Below, in pieces: positions 1 to 9,342 of a stretch of DNA of 64,000 bases (position 1 is the stretch's first letter; the number at the start of each line of letters is the position of its first letter). The notes under the pieces are model-generated. The model worked only from the letters and a program-made list of their open reading frames with translations, was not told the origin of the DNA and searched no databases. The stretch lies in assembly GCF_039523755.1 (NCBI RefSeq), contig NZ_BAAAFX010000013.1, positions 248,001 to 312,000 of the forward strand, in the 5' to 3' direction. The DNA is from Tatumella terrea (GTDB lineage Bacteria > Pseudomonadota > Gammaproteobacteria > Enterobacterales > Enterobacteriaceae). The position numbers were made by a program, and so were the translations under genes.

Positions 1-1
1 C

Positions 2-2473
2 GGCAATCTGATCCTCACCTGGCAGAACGGTGCGGCACTGCGCCTGAAAGATATCGCCACCATCACGCAGGGTGCCGAAAACCGCTTCCAGTCAGCCTGG
101 GCCAACCGCCAGCCGGCGATTATCGTCAGTGTTCAGCGTCAGCCCGGTGCGAACGTTATCCAGGTGGTCGACAGTATTAAAGCGCAGCTCCCGGCGCTGC
201 AGGCAGCCCTGCCGGACGGTGTGAAACTGAACGTGATTTCCGACCGTACCCAGACCATCCGGGCCTCGATCAGCGATGTTCAGTTTGAGCTGATGCTGTC
301 GATAGCGCTGGTGGTGATGGTCACGTTCCTGTTCCTGCGCAATCTGTCCGCGACCCTGATCCCGAGTGTGGCGGTACCGCTGTCACTGGTCGGCACCTTC
401 GGCGTCATGTATCTGCTGGACTTTAGCCTCAACAATCTGTCTCTGATGGCGCTGACCATTGCCACCGGCTTTGTGATCGATGATGCCATCGTCATGGTCG
501 AGAATATCTCCAGGCGTCTGGAGGAGGGGGAGTCGCCACTGGAGGCGGCCCTGAAAGGCGCGCAGCAGATAGGTTTTACCCTGATCTCGCTGACCTTCTC
601 GCTGATTGCGGTGCTGATCCCGCTGCTGTTTATGGGCGATGTAGTCGGACGCCTGTTCCGGGAGTTCGCCATTACGCTGGCGGTTTCTATTCTGGTATCG
701 CTGGTGGTCTCCCTGACCCTGACCCCGATGTTATGTGCGTACTTACTTCGCCATGTCCCCGAAGAAAAACAATCCCGTTTTTCCCGCAAGGTGGGGGCAG
801 GGTTTGACCGTATCATCCGTGGTTATGACCGGTTACTGAATGTGGTGCTCAACCACCAGAAAATTACCCTGTGGGTGGCGGTTGCGACCTTTGCACTGAC
901 GGCCCTGCTGTATGTGATGGTGCCGAAAGGGTTCTTCCCGCCGCAGGATACCGGACTGATTGAAGGTACCACTATTGCCTCGCAGGATGTCTCCTTTCAG
1001 GAAATGGCGCAGCGCCAGCAGGCCCTGGCGGCGATTGTGCTGAAAAACCCGTCCGTGGCATCGCTGAGTTCCACGATAGGTATCGACGGCACCAATACCA
1101 GCCTGAACAGCGGTCGTCTGCAAATTAACCTGAAGCCTTTCTCAGAGCGCAGCGACAGTGGCGATGAGATTGTGAAACAACTGCAGCAGGCGGCGCGTCA
1201 GGTGCCGGGTATCAGCCTCTATATGCAACAGGCGCAGGATCTGACCGTCAATGACCAGGTGACCCCCAGTCAGTACCAGTTTACGCTGGCCTCTCTGGAC
1301 AGCGAACCGCTGGTGAAGTGGACGCCGCAACTGATTGCCGCGATGGCGAAACGTCCGGAATTTAACAGTGTGGTCAGCAACCTGCAGGATCAGGGACGTA
1401 TTGCGTACGTTGATCTGGACCGTGATAAAGCCTCACGGCTGGGGATCACTGCCGCGGATGTGGATACGGCATTGTACAGCGCCTTCGGTCAGCGTCTGGT
1501 CTCGACCATTTTCACCCAGGCGAATCAGTACCGGGTGGTGCTGGAAGTCGCGCCTGATTATCAGTTAAGTCCGCAATCGCTGAATGATATCTATCTGAAA
1601 TCTTCGGTGACCAGCACCAGCGACTCCGCCAGCACCACGTCTGCCGGCAGCAGTTCAGACACCACTACGGACAGCAGCACCGATACCACGACCCGTAGCG
1701 GGATGGTGAAGCTGACATCGATTGCGACGATCCATCAGCGGCTCGGGTCACTGATGAATATGCGTCTTAACCAGTACCCGGCGGTCATGGTCTCGTTTAA
1801 CCTCAACCAGGGATACTCGATAGAGCAGGGACAGCAGGCGATCGGGGATATTATTCAGCAGTTAAACCTGCCGTCCTCCATCACGCTGCAGTATCAGGGC
1901 GAGGCGTCGGCGTTTAAGAGCGCCACGGCCAATACCCTGTGGCTGATCCTGGCGGCCCTGCTGACCATGTATCTGGTGCTCGGCATTCTCTATGAGAGCT
2001 TTATCCACCCGGTCACCATCCTCTCGACCCTGCCGTCGGCCGCGATAGGTGCATTACTGGCGTTACTGCTGACCGGCACGGAGTTCAGTCTGATCGCCCT
2101 TATCGGGGTGATATTGCTGATCGGTATCGTGAAGAAGAACGCCATCATGATGATCGACTTTGCGCTGGAAGCCGAAAATAAACAGCATCTGTCACCGCGC
2201 GAGGCGATTCACCAGGCCTGTCTGTTGCGTTTCCGCCCGATCCTGATGACCACCATGGCCGCATTACTGGGGGCATTACCGCTGATGCTGGCCTCGGGCT
2301 CCGGGTCTGAACTGCGTGAACCGATGGGGCTGGTGATCGTCGGGGGTCTGATCGTCAGTCAGGTGCTGACATTGTTCTCCACCCCGGTGATTTATCTCTG
2401 GTTCGACGGCATATCACAGCGCGGAAAACGTTTTATTCAGCGTCGCCGTGATGCCGCACGGAGGGAGTCATGA
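2..2473 (+). CDS. mdtB: RND multidrug efflux transporter, MdtB/MuxB-like (5' end outside window)
   Basis: This is an inner-membrane RND pump subunit that uses the proton gradient to export drugs, bile-salt-like compounds or metabolites. The frame is open from base 2, so about 820 C-terminal residues of a roughly 1040-residue family protein are present. The DD pair of the proton relay is visible in GFVIDDAIVMVENISR near bases 470-510. The C-terminal half of the RND repeat, with GIVKKNAIMMIDFALEAE, is near 2125-2175. It overlaps the mdtC-like gene by 4 bases (ATGA), which suggests that the two subunits form a heteromultimer as MdtB-MdtC does in E. coli. A Ser/Thr/Asp-rich insert at about 1607-1693 lies in the second periplasmic loop and is not a normal part of the family. 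MuxB would be an equally good name. Confidence 0.93.
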   Translation, partial: GNLILTWQNGAALRLKDIATITQGAENRFQSAWANRQPAIIVSVQRQPGANVIQVVDSIKAQLPALQAALPDGVKLNVISDRTQTIRASISDVQFELMLSIALVVMVTFLFLRNLSATLIPSVAVPLSLVGTFGVMYLLDFSLNNLSLMALTIATGFVIDDAIVMVENISRRLEEGESPLEAALKGAQQIGFTLISLTFSLIAVLIPLLFMGDVVGRLFREFAITLAVSILVSLVVSLTLTPMLCAYLLRHVPEEKQSRFSRKVGAGFDRIIRGYDRLLNVVLNHQKITLWVAVATFALTALLYVMVPKGFFPPQDTGLIEGTTIASQDVSFQEMAQRQQALAAIVLKNPSVASLSSTIGIDGTNTSLNSGRLQINLKPFSERSDSGDEIVKQLQQAARQVPGISLYMQQAQDLTVNDQVTPSQYQFTLASLDSEPLVKWTPQLIAAMAKRPEFNSVVSNLQDQGRIAYVDLDRDKASRLGITAADVDTALYSAFGQRLVSTIFTQANQYRVVLEVAPDYQLSPQSLNDIYLKSSVTSTSDSASTTSAGSSSDTTTDSSTDTTTRSGMVKLTSIATIHQRLGSLMNMRLNQYPAVMVSFNLNQGYSIEQGQQAIGDIIQQLNLPSSITLQYQGEASAFKSATANTLWLILAALLTMYLVLGILYESFIHPVTILSTLPSAAIGALLALLLTGTEFSLIALIGVILLIGIVKKNAIMMIDFALEAENKQHLSPREAIHQACLLRFRPILMTTMAALLGALPLMLASGSGSELREPMGLVIVGGLIVSQVLTLFSTPVIYLWFDGISQRGKRFIQRRRDAARRES

Positions 2474-5400
2474 GTATCACCCGGCTATTTATCTTCCGGC
2501 CGGTCGCCACCGTTTTGCTGACTCTGGCAATGCTATTGCTGGGGACGCTGGGCTACCGGCTGTTGCCGGTGGCCCCGTTACCTCAGGTCGATTTCCCGAC
2601 CATTATGGTCAGCGCCAGCCTGCCTGGTGCCAGCCCTGAAACGATGGCGGCTACGGTCGCCACCCCGCTGGAGCGTGCGCTGGGCGAAATTGCCGGCGTC
2701 ACCCAGATGACGTCCAGCAGTTCTCAGGGCTCCACCACCGTTATTCTGCAGTTTTCTCTGGACCGGAATATCAACGGCGCCGCGCGGGATGTGCAGGCGG
2801 CAATTAACGCCGCCCGCAGCTTACTGCCGGGCAGTATGCCTTCGATGCCGACCTACCGGAAAGCCAACCCGTCCGATGCGCCGATAGTGATGATGGCGCT
2901 GACCTCCTCGACGCGACCGCCCGGCGAGTTATATGACCTCGCCGAGAGTAAGATAGAACAGGTGGTCTCGCAGGTGCAGGGAGTCGGTGAAGTCTCCCTG
3001 ATGGGCAGTGCGTTACCGGCGGTGCGTATCGATTTGCAGCCGGAAAAACTGACGCAATACGGGATCCCGCTGGATACCGTCAGAACCGCGGTGGCCAACA
3101 GCACCACCAATCTGCCGAAAGGCATACTGGAAGGGAAGAACTTCTCCTGGTCTATCGACAGTAACGGTCAGCTGGAAAGTGCCGACCGCTATCGCAACCT
3201 GATCATTCTGTACCGGAATGGCAAAGCCGTGCGCTTACACGATGTCGCCACCGTCTACGACGGCGTGCAGGATAAGTACAGTGCCGGCTTTCTGAACGGT
3301 AAACCGGCGGTGATGATTGGCGTCACCCGGCAGGCCGGTGCCAACATGCTGAAGACGATCGATGCCATAAAGGCACAGCTACCGGCCATGCGGGCGACCC
3401 TGCCGGCAGACACCAGTCTGCAGCTGGTGGTTGACCGTGCGCCGCTGGTCCGTGCCTCACTGTATGACACCGAAGAAACCCTGCTGACGGCCGTATTGCT
3501 GGTGATTGCGGTGGTGTTTGTGTTCCTGCGTAACTGGCGGGCGGTGGTGATCCCGGCACTGGCATTACCGGTCTCGCTGATCGGAACCTGTATAGTCATG
3601 TATCTGCTGGGCTACAGCCTGGATAACCTTTCCCTGATGGCGCTGATCATCGCCACCGGGTTTGTGGTGGATGATGCGATAGTGGTGCTGGAAAACATCA
3701 TGCGCCATATCGAATCCGGACTGGGGCCGGTGCGGGCCGCGGTGCGCGGGGCACAGGAAGTCAGCTTTACCGTGTTATCGATGACCATCTCGCTGATTGC
3801 GGTCTTTATCCCCATCCTGCTGATGGGCAGCATTGTGGGCCGCCTGTTCCGCGAATTCGCAGTGACCCTCAGTATCTCGCTGGTCATTTCGATGTTTGTG
3901 TCGCTCAGTCTGACGCCGATGTTATGTGCCCGTTTGCTGAAGCGTCAGCCGCCGGAGACACAGCAACCGCATCCGGTGTTCCGCTGGATTGAAAAGCAGC
4001 TTAACCGGCTGTCTGCCGCCTACGGTCGCGGGCTGGCCTGGGTGATGGCACACCAGAAACTGACCATGTTCAGTCTGCTGCTGACCGTGTTACTGAATCT
4101 GTTTCTTTATTCGGTGGTTCAGAAAGGCTTCTTCCCGAACCAGGATACCGGGTTACTGATGGGAATGGCGCGGGCCGACCAGAATATCTCCTTCCAGGCG
4201 ATGAAACCGAAAGTGGCCGAATTTACGCAAATTATCCGCTCTGACCCGGCGGTGGAAAGTGTGATGTCCTCCATGGGTAGCGGGATGTTCGGGTCGCGTA
4301 ACACGGCGAATTTCTTTGTCCGGCTGAAGGACTTCGACAAACGGAAAGGTAATGCTACCGAAATTGCCAACCGGCTGAGTATGAAAGCCAGCCACGTGGC
4401 CGGAGCACAGCTATTCCTGATGGCGGCTCAGGACTTACATATTGGCGGACGCAGCGCGAATGCGACCTATCAGTACAGTCTGCAGGCCGATGATCTGGAC
4501 CTGCTGCGCACCTGGACACCGAAAGTGGCGGCCGCATTGCGGGCTATCCCGCAGTTAACCGATGTGGATTCAGACTCCCAGACCGGGGGGCAGGAAGTGA
4601 TGATCGATATCGACCGGGATCGGGCCAGCCGCTTAGGGGTGAATGTGGAGATGCTGGATACCCTGCTGAATAATGCCTTTGCCCAGCGCCAGATAGCCAC
4701 CATTTACAAGACGCTGAACCAGTATCATGTCGTGATGATGCTACAAAGTGACCAGACCCGTGACCCGTCGGAACTGGAGAAGCTGTTCGTGATTAACGAT
4801 AGCGGCGACCGGATCCCGCTGTCGGCCTTTGCCAGTTTCCGTGGCGGCAATGCGCCGCTGTCGGTCAACCACCAGGGGCAGTCGGCGACCAGTACGCTGG
4901 CCTTTAACCTGGCGGACGGGGCATCGCTGGAAGAAGCCCAGGCCGCCATTCATCAGGCGATGGCAAAAATTGGTCTGCCGGATACGATTCAGGCCGGTTT
5001 CCAGGGGACCGCCGCGGCATTTACACAGCTGACGGCGACCATGCCGTGGCTGATTGCCGCAGCGCTGGCCACCGTCTATATCGTGCTTGGCATGCTCTAT
5101 GAGAGCTATATTCATCCGCTGACTATCCTTTCGACACTGCCGTCTGCCGGGGTGGGGGCCTTGCTGCTGCTGATCCTCACCAATACCCAGCTGACGGTGA
5201 TTTCACTGATCGGTATTGTGCTGCTGATCGGTATCGTCAAGAAGAACGCCATAATGATGATCGACTTCGCGCTGGATGCGGAACGTAAACAGGGGCTTAC
5301 CCCGCAGGAGGCCATCACGCAGGCCTGCGTGAAACGCTTCCGTCCTATTATGATGACCACGCTGGCGGCGTTCTTCGGCGCACTTCCTCTGGCGCTGGGC

Positions 5401-5571
5401 AGCGGCGGGGACGCCGATCTGCGCAGTCCGCTGGGCATGGCGATTGCCGGCGGTCTGGCGCTTAGCCAGTTGCTGACCCTTTTTACCACCCCGGTGGTCT
5501 ATCTGTGGCTGGACCGGCTGAGCCGCGCCACAAAACGACAATGGCACCGCCTGCGGGCCTCAGGATCCTGA
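2470..5571 (+). CDS. mdtC: RND multidrug efflux transporter, MdtC/MuxC-like
   Basis: Second inner-membrane RND subunit, 1033 residues against about 1025 for E. coli MdtC. It begins with the usual cytoplasmic N-terminus and TM1 (MSITRLFIFRPVATVLLTLA). GFVVDDAIVVLENIMR near residue 400 contains the paired Asp of the proton relay, and GIVKKNAIMMIDFALDAE repeats the family signature in the C-terminal half. The start overlaps the stop of the preceding gene (ATGA), so the two are translationally coupled. The outer-membrane channel gene starts 3 bases after its stop. In E. coli mdtABC is followed by mdtD and baeSR; here it is followed by an OMF gene, as in Pseudomonas muxABC-opmB. Confidence 0.95.
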   Translation: MSITRLFIFRPVATVLLTLAMLLLGTLGYRLLPVAPLPQVDFPTIMVSASLPGASPETMAATVATPLERALGEIAGVTQMTSSSSQGSTTVILQFSLDRNINGAARDVQAAINAARSLLPGSMPSMPTYRKANPSDAPIVMMALTSSTRPPGELYDLAESKIEQVVSQVQGVGEVSLMGSALPAVRIDLQPEKLTQYGIPLDTVRTAVANSTTNLPKGILEGKNFSWSIDSNGQLESADRYRNLIILYRNGKAVRLHDVATVYDGVQDKYSAGFLNGKPAVMIGVTRQAGANMLKTIDAIKAQLPAMRATLPADTSLQLVVDRAPLVRASLYDTEETLLTAVLLVIAVVFVFLRNWRAVVIPALALPVSLIGTCIVMYLLGYSLDNLSLMALIIATGFVVDDAIVVLENIMRHIESGLGPVRAAVRGAQEVSFTVLSMTISLIAVFIPILLMGSIVGRLFREFAVTLSISLVISMFVSLSLTPMLCARLLKRQPPETQQPHPVFRWIEKQLNRLSAAYGRGLAWVMAHQKLTMFSLLLTVLLNLFLYSVVQKGFFPNQDTGLLMGMARADQNISFQAMKPKVAEFTQIIRSDPAVESVMSSMGSGMFGSRNTANFFVRLKDFDKRKGNATEIANRLSMKASHVAGAQLFLMAAQDLHIGGRSANATYQYSLQADDLDLLRTWTPKVAAALRAIPQLTDVDSDSQTGGQEVMIDIDRDRASRLGVNVEMLDTLLNNAFAQRQIATIYKTLNQYHVVMMLQSDQTRDPSELEKLFVINDSGDRIPLSAFASFRGGNAPLSVNHQGQSATSTLAFNLADGASLEEAQAAIHQAMAKIGLPDTIQAGFQGTAAAFTQLTATMPWLIAAALATVYIVLGMLYESYIHPLTILSTLPSAGVGALLLLILTNTQLTVISLIGIVLLIGIVKKNAIMMIDFALDAERKQGLTPQEAITQACVKRFRPIMMTTLAAFFGALPLALGSGGDADLRSPLGMAIAGGLALSQLLTLFTTPVVYLWLDRLSRATKRQWHRLRASGS

Positions 5572-5574
5572 TTG

Positions 5575-7008
5575 ATGAAAACAGTAAAAAAGCTTACCCC
5601 GATCTGCCTGGTATTGCTGCTCAGTGGCTGTATGGTCGGCCCGGATTACCATCGTCCGTCGGCAGATGTGCCGATACAGTTTAAAGAAGCGAAAGGCTGG
5701 CAACAGGCCACCCCGCTGGATGCGGAACCGAAAGGGGAGTGGTGGCGGATCTTTAACGACCCGGAACTGAACCAGCTGATGCCTCAGGTGGCGATTTCCA
5801 ACCAGAATATTGCTATGTATGCCGCACAGTACCGTGAGGCCCGTGCGCTGGCTGCGCAATCCAAAGCCGCGCTGTTCCCGTCGCTGAGTGCTACCGGCAG
5901 CTCGACCCGGGCAGCCAGCCACTCCAATGGCAGTTCTCCGGTGCAGAGTATTGCTGACAGCCACTCCGCCCAACTGACCGCTAGCTGGGAAGTGGATCTC
6001 TGGGGCAGTCTGCGTCGTCAGCGGGAAGAAGATCGCGCCAGTGCTTCGGCGAGTGCGGCCGAGCTTGCCAATGCCACCCTGAGTGCGCAGTCTGAACTGG
6101 CGCAGGACTACTTCCAGCTGCGGATTATGGATGAGCGGATCGCCCTCTATCAGCAGAGTATTACTGCTTATGAAGGCTATCTGCGGGTAATCAATAATAA
6201 ATACCTGGCCGGTAATGAAGATCGCGGGACGCTGGCGCAGGCACAGATGCAGCTGGCCAGTACCCGGTCAACGGCGCTGGACTATCAGTGGCAGCGCGCG
6301 CAACTGGAACACGCCATTGCTCTGCTGATCGGCCAGACACCGTCACAGTTCTCGCTGCCGGCGGCACCGCTGACCGCGACCTTACCGGCCATCCCGGTCA
6401 GTCTGCCGGGCAGCCTGTTACAGCGCCGTCCGGATATCGCCTATGCCGAGCGTAATGTGGCTGCGGCCAACGCGGCGGTCGGGGTGGCGATTGCCGGATA
6501 CTATCCGGACCTGACCTTGTCGGCCAGCGGCGGCTTTACGTCCAGTATATTGCACAATCTGTTTTCGTTGCCTGAGCGTGTCTGGTCGCTGGGACCGGAG
6601 CTGAGCGGGACGGTTCTGGACTTCGGTGCCACCTCCGCGAAGGTGGAACAGGCCCGCGCCTCCTATGACGCCAGTGTGGCGACTTATCGCCAGACGGTGC
6701 TGACGGCGATGCAGGGTGTGGAAGATAATCTGGTCGAACTGAATACCCTGAACGACGAAATCTCGGCCCAGAAAGCCGCCAGTGATGCCGCGGCTGAATC
6801 TGCCCGTGTCACCCGCAATCAGTATGATGCCGGGATGATTGACTACCTTGATGTGGCGACCACCGAAAACAGCCGTCTCAGCGCCCGACAGAGCCTGCTG
6901 GCACTGCAGAGTACCCAATGGGTGACCAGTGTGGCTCTGGTGGCGGCCCTGGGCGGGGGCTGGAGCACCTCTGACCTGCCGGATGCGCCCGCCGGCAATC
7001 CCCGCTAG
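5575..7008 (+). CDS. Outer-membrane efflux lipoprotein, NodT/OprM family
   Basis: Outer-membrane channel protein of 477 residues that would complete a tripartite pump with the upstream RND pair. The N-terminus KKLTPICLVLLLSGCMVGPD is a lipoprotein signal with a lipobox (LLSGC). MVGPDYHRP is the usual start of mature NodT-type channels. Two OEP repeats follow, with the characteristic RRPDIAYAERNVAAANAAVGVAIAGYYP type segment near residues 283-310. I chose ATG at 5575 because the upstream in-frame TTG at 5572 directly abuts the mdtC stop. The gene closes the operon and is followed by a strong hairpin. Its nearest functional match among characterised proteins may be OpmB or MdtP; the exact orthologue is unclear. 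Confidence 0.9.
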   Translation: MKTVKKLTPICLVLLLSGCMVGPDYHRPSADVPIQFKEAKGWQQATPLDAEPKGEWWRIFNDPELNQLMPQVAISNQNIAMYAAQYREARALAAQSKAALFPSLSATGSSTRAASHSNGSSPVQSIADSHSAQLTASWEVDLWGSLRRQREEDRASASASAAELANATLSAQSELAQDYFQLRIMDERIALYQQSITAYEGYLRVINNKYLAGNEDRGTLAQAQMQLASTRSTALDYQWQRAQLEHAIALLIGQTPSQFSLPAAPLTATLPAIPVSLPGSLLQRRPDIAYAERNVAAANAAVGVAIAGYYPDLTLSASGGFTSSILHNLFSLPERVWSLGPELSGTVLDFGATSAKVEQARASYDASVATYRQTVLTAMQGVEDNLVELNTLNDEISAQKAASDAAAESARVTRNQYDAGMIDYLDVATTENSRLSARQSLLALQSTQWVTSVALVAALGGGWSTSDLPDAPAGNPR

Positions 7009-7028
7009 TTTCCCCATCCTCACTCTTC

Positions 7029-7085
7029 ATTTTTACTCCGGAACCGGTCAGAAAGACGACAGACCGGTGACCGGAGTAAAAAAAT
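7029..7085 (+). terminator. Hairpin terminator after the efflux operon
   Basis: A long inverted repeat has outer arms TTTTTACTCCGG and CCGGAGTAAAAA and inner arms ACCGGTC/GACCGGT, with a short loop and an A/T run on both sides. It could stop transcription in either direction, but only the plus-strand operon leads into it. Confidence 0.8.
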
Positions 7086-7170
7086 AGCGACATTTCGTGC
7101 TGATTAATTGTGTCCTGCGACACAAACGTGTTTAATCCGGGGACGACTGTTTGAATATTAAGGAGAGTGG

Positions 7171-9342
7171 ATGTTTAGTCTGTTACGTGGACTCTGCCGT
7201 CTGTTCTGGCGGGTGCGGGTGCACGGCGATTTGTCACCCTTTCAGCATGACAAATTACTGATTACTCCTAACCATACCTCTTTTCTTGATGGTGTCTTAC
7301 TGAGCCTGTTCTTACCGGGAAAACCGGTGTTTGCGGTCTGGTCCGGGCTGTCTGACCGTTGGTACATGAAAGTCGTCCGTTCACTGGTTGAGGTGGTCCC
7401 GCTGGACCCGTTAAAAGCGGTCTCCGTTAAACAGCTTATTCGTCTGATTAATCAGGGACGACCGGTGGTGATTTTCCCGGAAGGGCGGATCAGTATCACC
7501 GGTTCACTGATGAAAGTTTACAGCGGAGCCGGCTTTCTGGCGGCCAGAACCGGAGCGACCGTGGTGCCGGTACGCATCGAGGGGGCAGAATACAGCTGGT
7601 TTGCGCGCCAGAGCGGAGAGATCCCGCGTCGCCCCTTCCCGCAGATTAGCCTGCATATCCTGCCTGCCACCCGCATACCGATGCCGGCGGCATCTACCGG
7701 ACGCCAGCGCCGGGCACAGGCCGGTGAACATCTGCATCATATTATGATGGAAGCCCGGATGGCGGCCCGCCCCAGAGAAACCTTATTTGAAGCCTTCCTG
7801 AGTGCGGCAAAACGCTATGGCGCGGGACGGACCTGTATCTCGGATGTCTTATCCCCGGCCGACAGTTACCGGAAACTGCTGAAAAAGATGCTGGGTGTGG
7901 CCCGGTTACTCGACAAGTATTGCCCGCCCGCACAGACACCCGGCCTGTTACTGCCCAATACGTCCATCACCCCGGCGGTGATTTTCGGGGCGATTTTACG
8001 CGGCCGCGTCCCGGCAATGCTGAATTACTCTGCCGGAGTGCGCGGATTGCAGGTGGCGGTGAATGCAGCCCAAATCACCACTATCTTTACCTCCCGGCAG
8101 TTCCTCGATAAGGGCAAACTCTGGCACCTGACCGAAGGACTGCAAGGGGTGAACTGGATCTATCTGGAAGATCTGAAAGGGTCACTGACTGTCCGCGATA
8201 AGCTGTGGATCCTCCGTCATCTGCTGCAACCGGAGCGGGCCCAGGCCCCGCAGTCCCCGGAGGATGCCGCGGTGATCCTCTTTACGTCCGGCTCGGAAGG
8301 TGACCCGAAAGGGGTGGTGCACAGCCACAAGAGCCTGCTGGCTAATGTCGAACAGATCCGCACCGTGGCAGATTTCAGACCGGGGGATCGCTTTATGTCT
8401 TCCCTGCCGTTATTTCATGCCTTTGGTCTGACGGTCGGTCTGCTGACCCCCCTGTTTACCGGCGCAGAGGCGCTACTTTACCCCAGCCCTCTGCATTACC
8501 GCATTATTCCCGAACTGGTTTATGACCGGAACTGTAACGTGCTGTTCGGTACCCCGGCTTTCCTGGCACAGTATGCCCGTTTTGCCGATCCTTATGATTT
8601 TGCGCGCATCCGTTATGTGGTTGCCGGTGCTGACCGTCTGCCGGCATCGACCCGTGATCTCTACCTGGAAAAGTTTGGTTTACGCATTCTGGAAGGCTAC
8701 GGCGCGACAGAATGCGCCCCGGTATTGTCGATCAATGTGCCGATGGCGGCCCGTTTTAATACCGTCGGTCGCATCCTTCCGGCGATGGACTTCCGGCTGA
8801 TCGCGGTTCCCGGCATCGACGACGGCGGGCGACTGCAGGTGCGGGGCCCGAACCTGATGAAAGGCTATCTGCGGGCGACGGCCCCCGGGGTGATTGAGCC
8901 ACCGTCCGCGGATAACGGTGAAGGCGTTATGGAAGCCGGCTGGTATGACACCGGCGACCTGGTCAGTTTTGACAGCGATGGTTTCTGCCGTATTCAGGGC
9001 AGGGTGAAACGTTTTGCCAAACTGGCCGGGGAAATGGTCTCGCTGGAGATCCCGGAGACTCTGGCCCTGAAGGTGTCGGCGGAACATCAGCATGCCGCGG
9101 TCGTCAGAACCGATGCCACGCGTGGCGAAGCGCTGGTCCTGTTTAGCACGGATAACACGCTGACACGGGACAGGCTGCTGCAGGCGGGGCGTGAGCTGGG
9201 CTATAGCGAACTGAGTGTGCCGCGTGATATTCGCTGGCTGCCACAGATGCCCCTGCTGGGCAGTGGCAAACCGGACTATCAGCAACTTAAAACAATGGCT
9301 GCGACGACAACACCGTCCACAGTGGTAAAGGATCATGAGTAA
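7171..9342 (+). CDS. aas: Bifunctional 2-acylglycerophosphoethanolamine acyltransferase / acyl-ACP synthetase
   Basis: Inner-membrane enzyme of 723 residues (E. coli 719) that activates fatty acid on ACP and re-acylates 2-acyl-lysophosphatidylethanolamine. Domain 1 (about residues 1-190) is a PlsC-type acyltransferase with the NHTSFLD (HX4D) motif and FPEGR. Domain 2 (about 230-715) is an AMP-dependent synthetase with the phosphate-binding loop LFTSGSEGDPKG and the later YDTGD motif. A good ribosome binding site (AAGGAG) precedes the ATG. The stop overlaps the start of lplT by 8 bases. This matches the E. coli aas-lplT operon, in which the transporter flips the lysophospholipid that Aas repairs. 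Confidence 0.97.
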   Translation: MFSLLRGLCRLFWRVRVHGDLSPFQHDKLLITPNHTSFLDGVLLSLFLPGKPVFAVWSGLSDRWYMKVVRSLVEVVPLDPLKAVSVKQLIRLINQGRPVVIFPEGRISITGSLMKVYSGAGFLAARTGATVVPVRIEGAEYSWFARQSGEIPRRPFPQISLHILPATRIPMPAASTGRQRRAQAGEHLHHIMMEARMAARPRETLFEAFLSAAKRYGAGRTCISDVLSPADSYRKLLKKMLGVARLLDKYCPPAQTPGLLLPNTSITPAVIFGAILRGRVPAMLNYSAGVRGLQVAVNAAQITTIFTSRQFLDKGKLWHLTEGLQGVNWIYLEDLKGSLTVRDKLWILRHLLQPERAQAPQSPEDAAVILFTSGSEGDPKGVVHSHKSLLANVEQIRTVADFRPGDRFMSSLPLFHAFGLTVGLLTPLFTGAEALLYPSPLHYRIIPELVYDRNCNVLFGTPAFLAQYARFADPYDFARIRYVVAGADRLPASTRDLYLEKFGLRILEGYGATECAPVLSINVPMAARFNTVGRILPAMDFRLIAVPGIDDGGRLQVRGPNLMKGYLRATAPGVIEPPSADNGEGVMEAGWYDTGDLVSFDSDGFCRIQGRVKRFAKLAGEMVSLEIPETLALKVSAEHQHAAVVRTDATRGEALVLFSTDNTLTRDRLLQAGRELGYSELSVPRDIRWLPQMPLLGSGKPDYQQLKTMAATTTPSTVVKDHE

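Noticed and set aside
4741..5547. Long minus-strand ORFs inside the mdtC-like gene
   Set aside because: High GC at third positions leaves antisense frames open; the plus-strand gene is certain.
7009..7170. Expected OmrA/OmrB sRNAs next to aas
   Set aside because: E. coli has them beside aas, but this gap holds only a terminator hairpin and no sequence like the conserved Omr 5' end.
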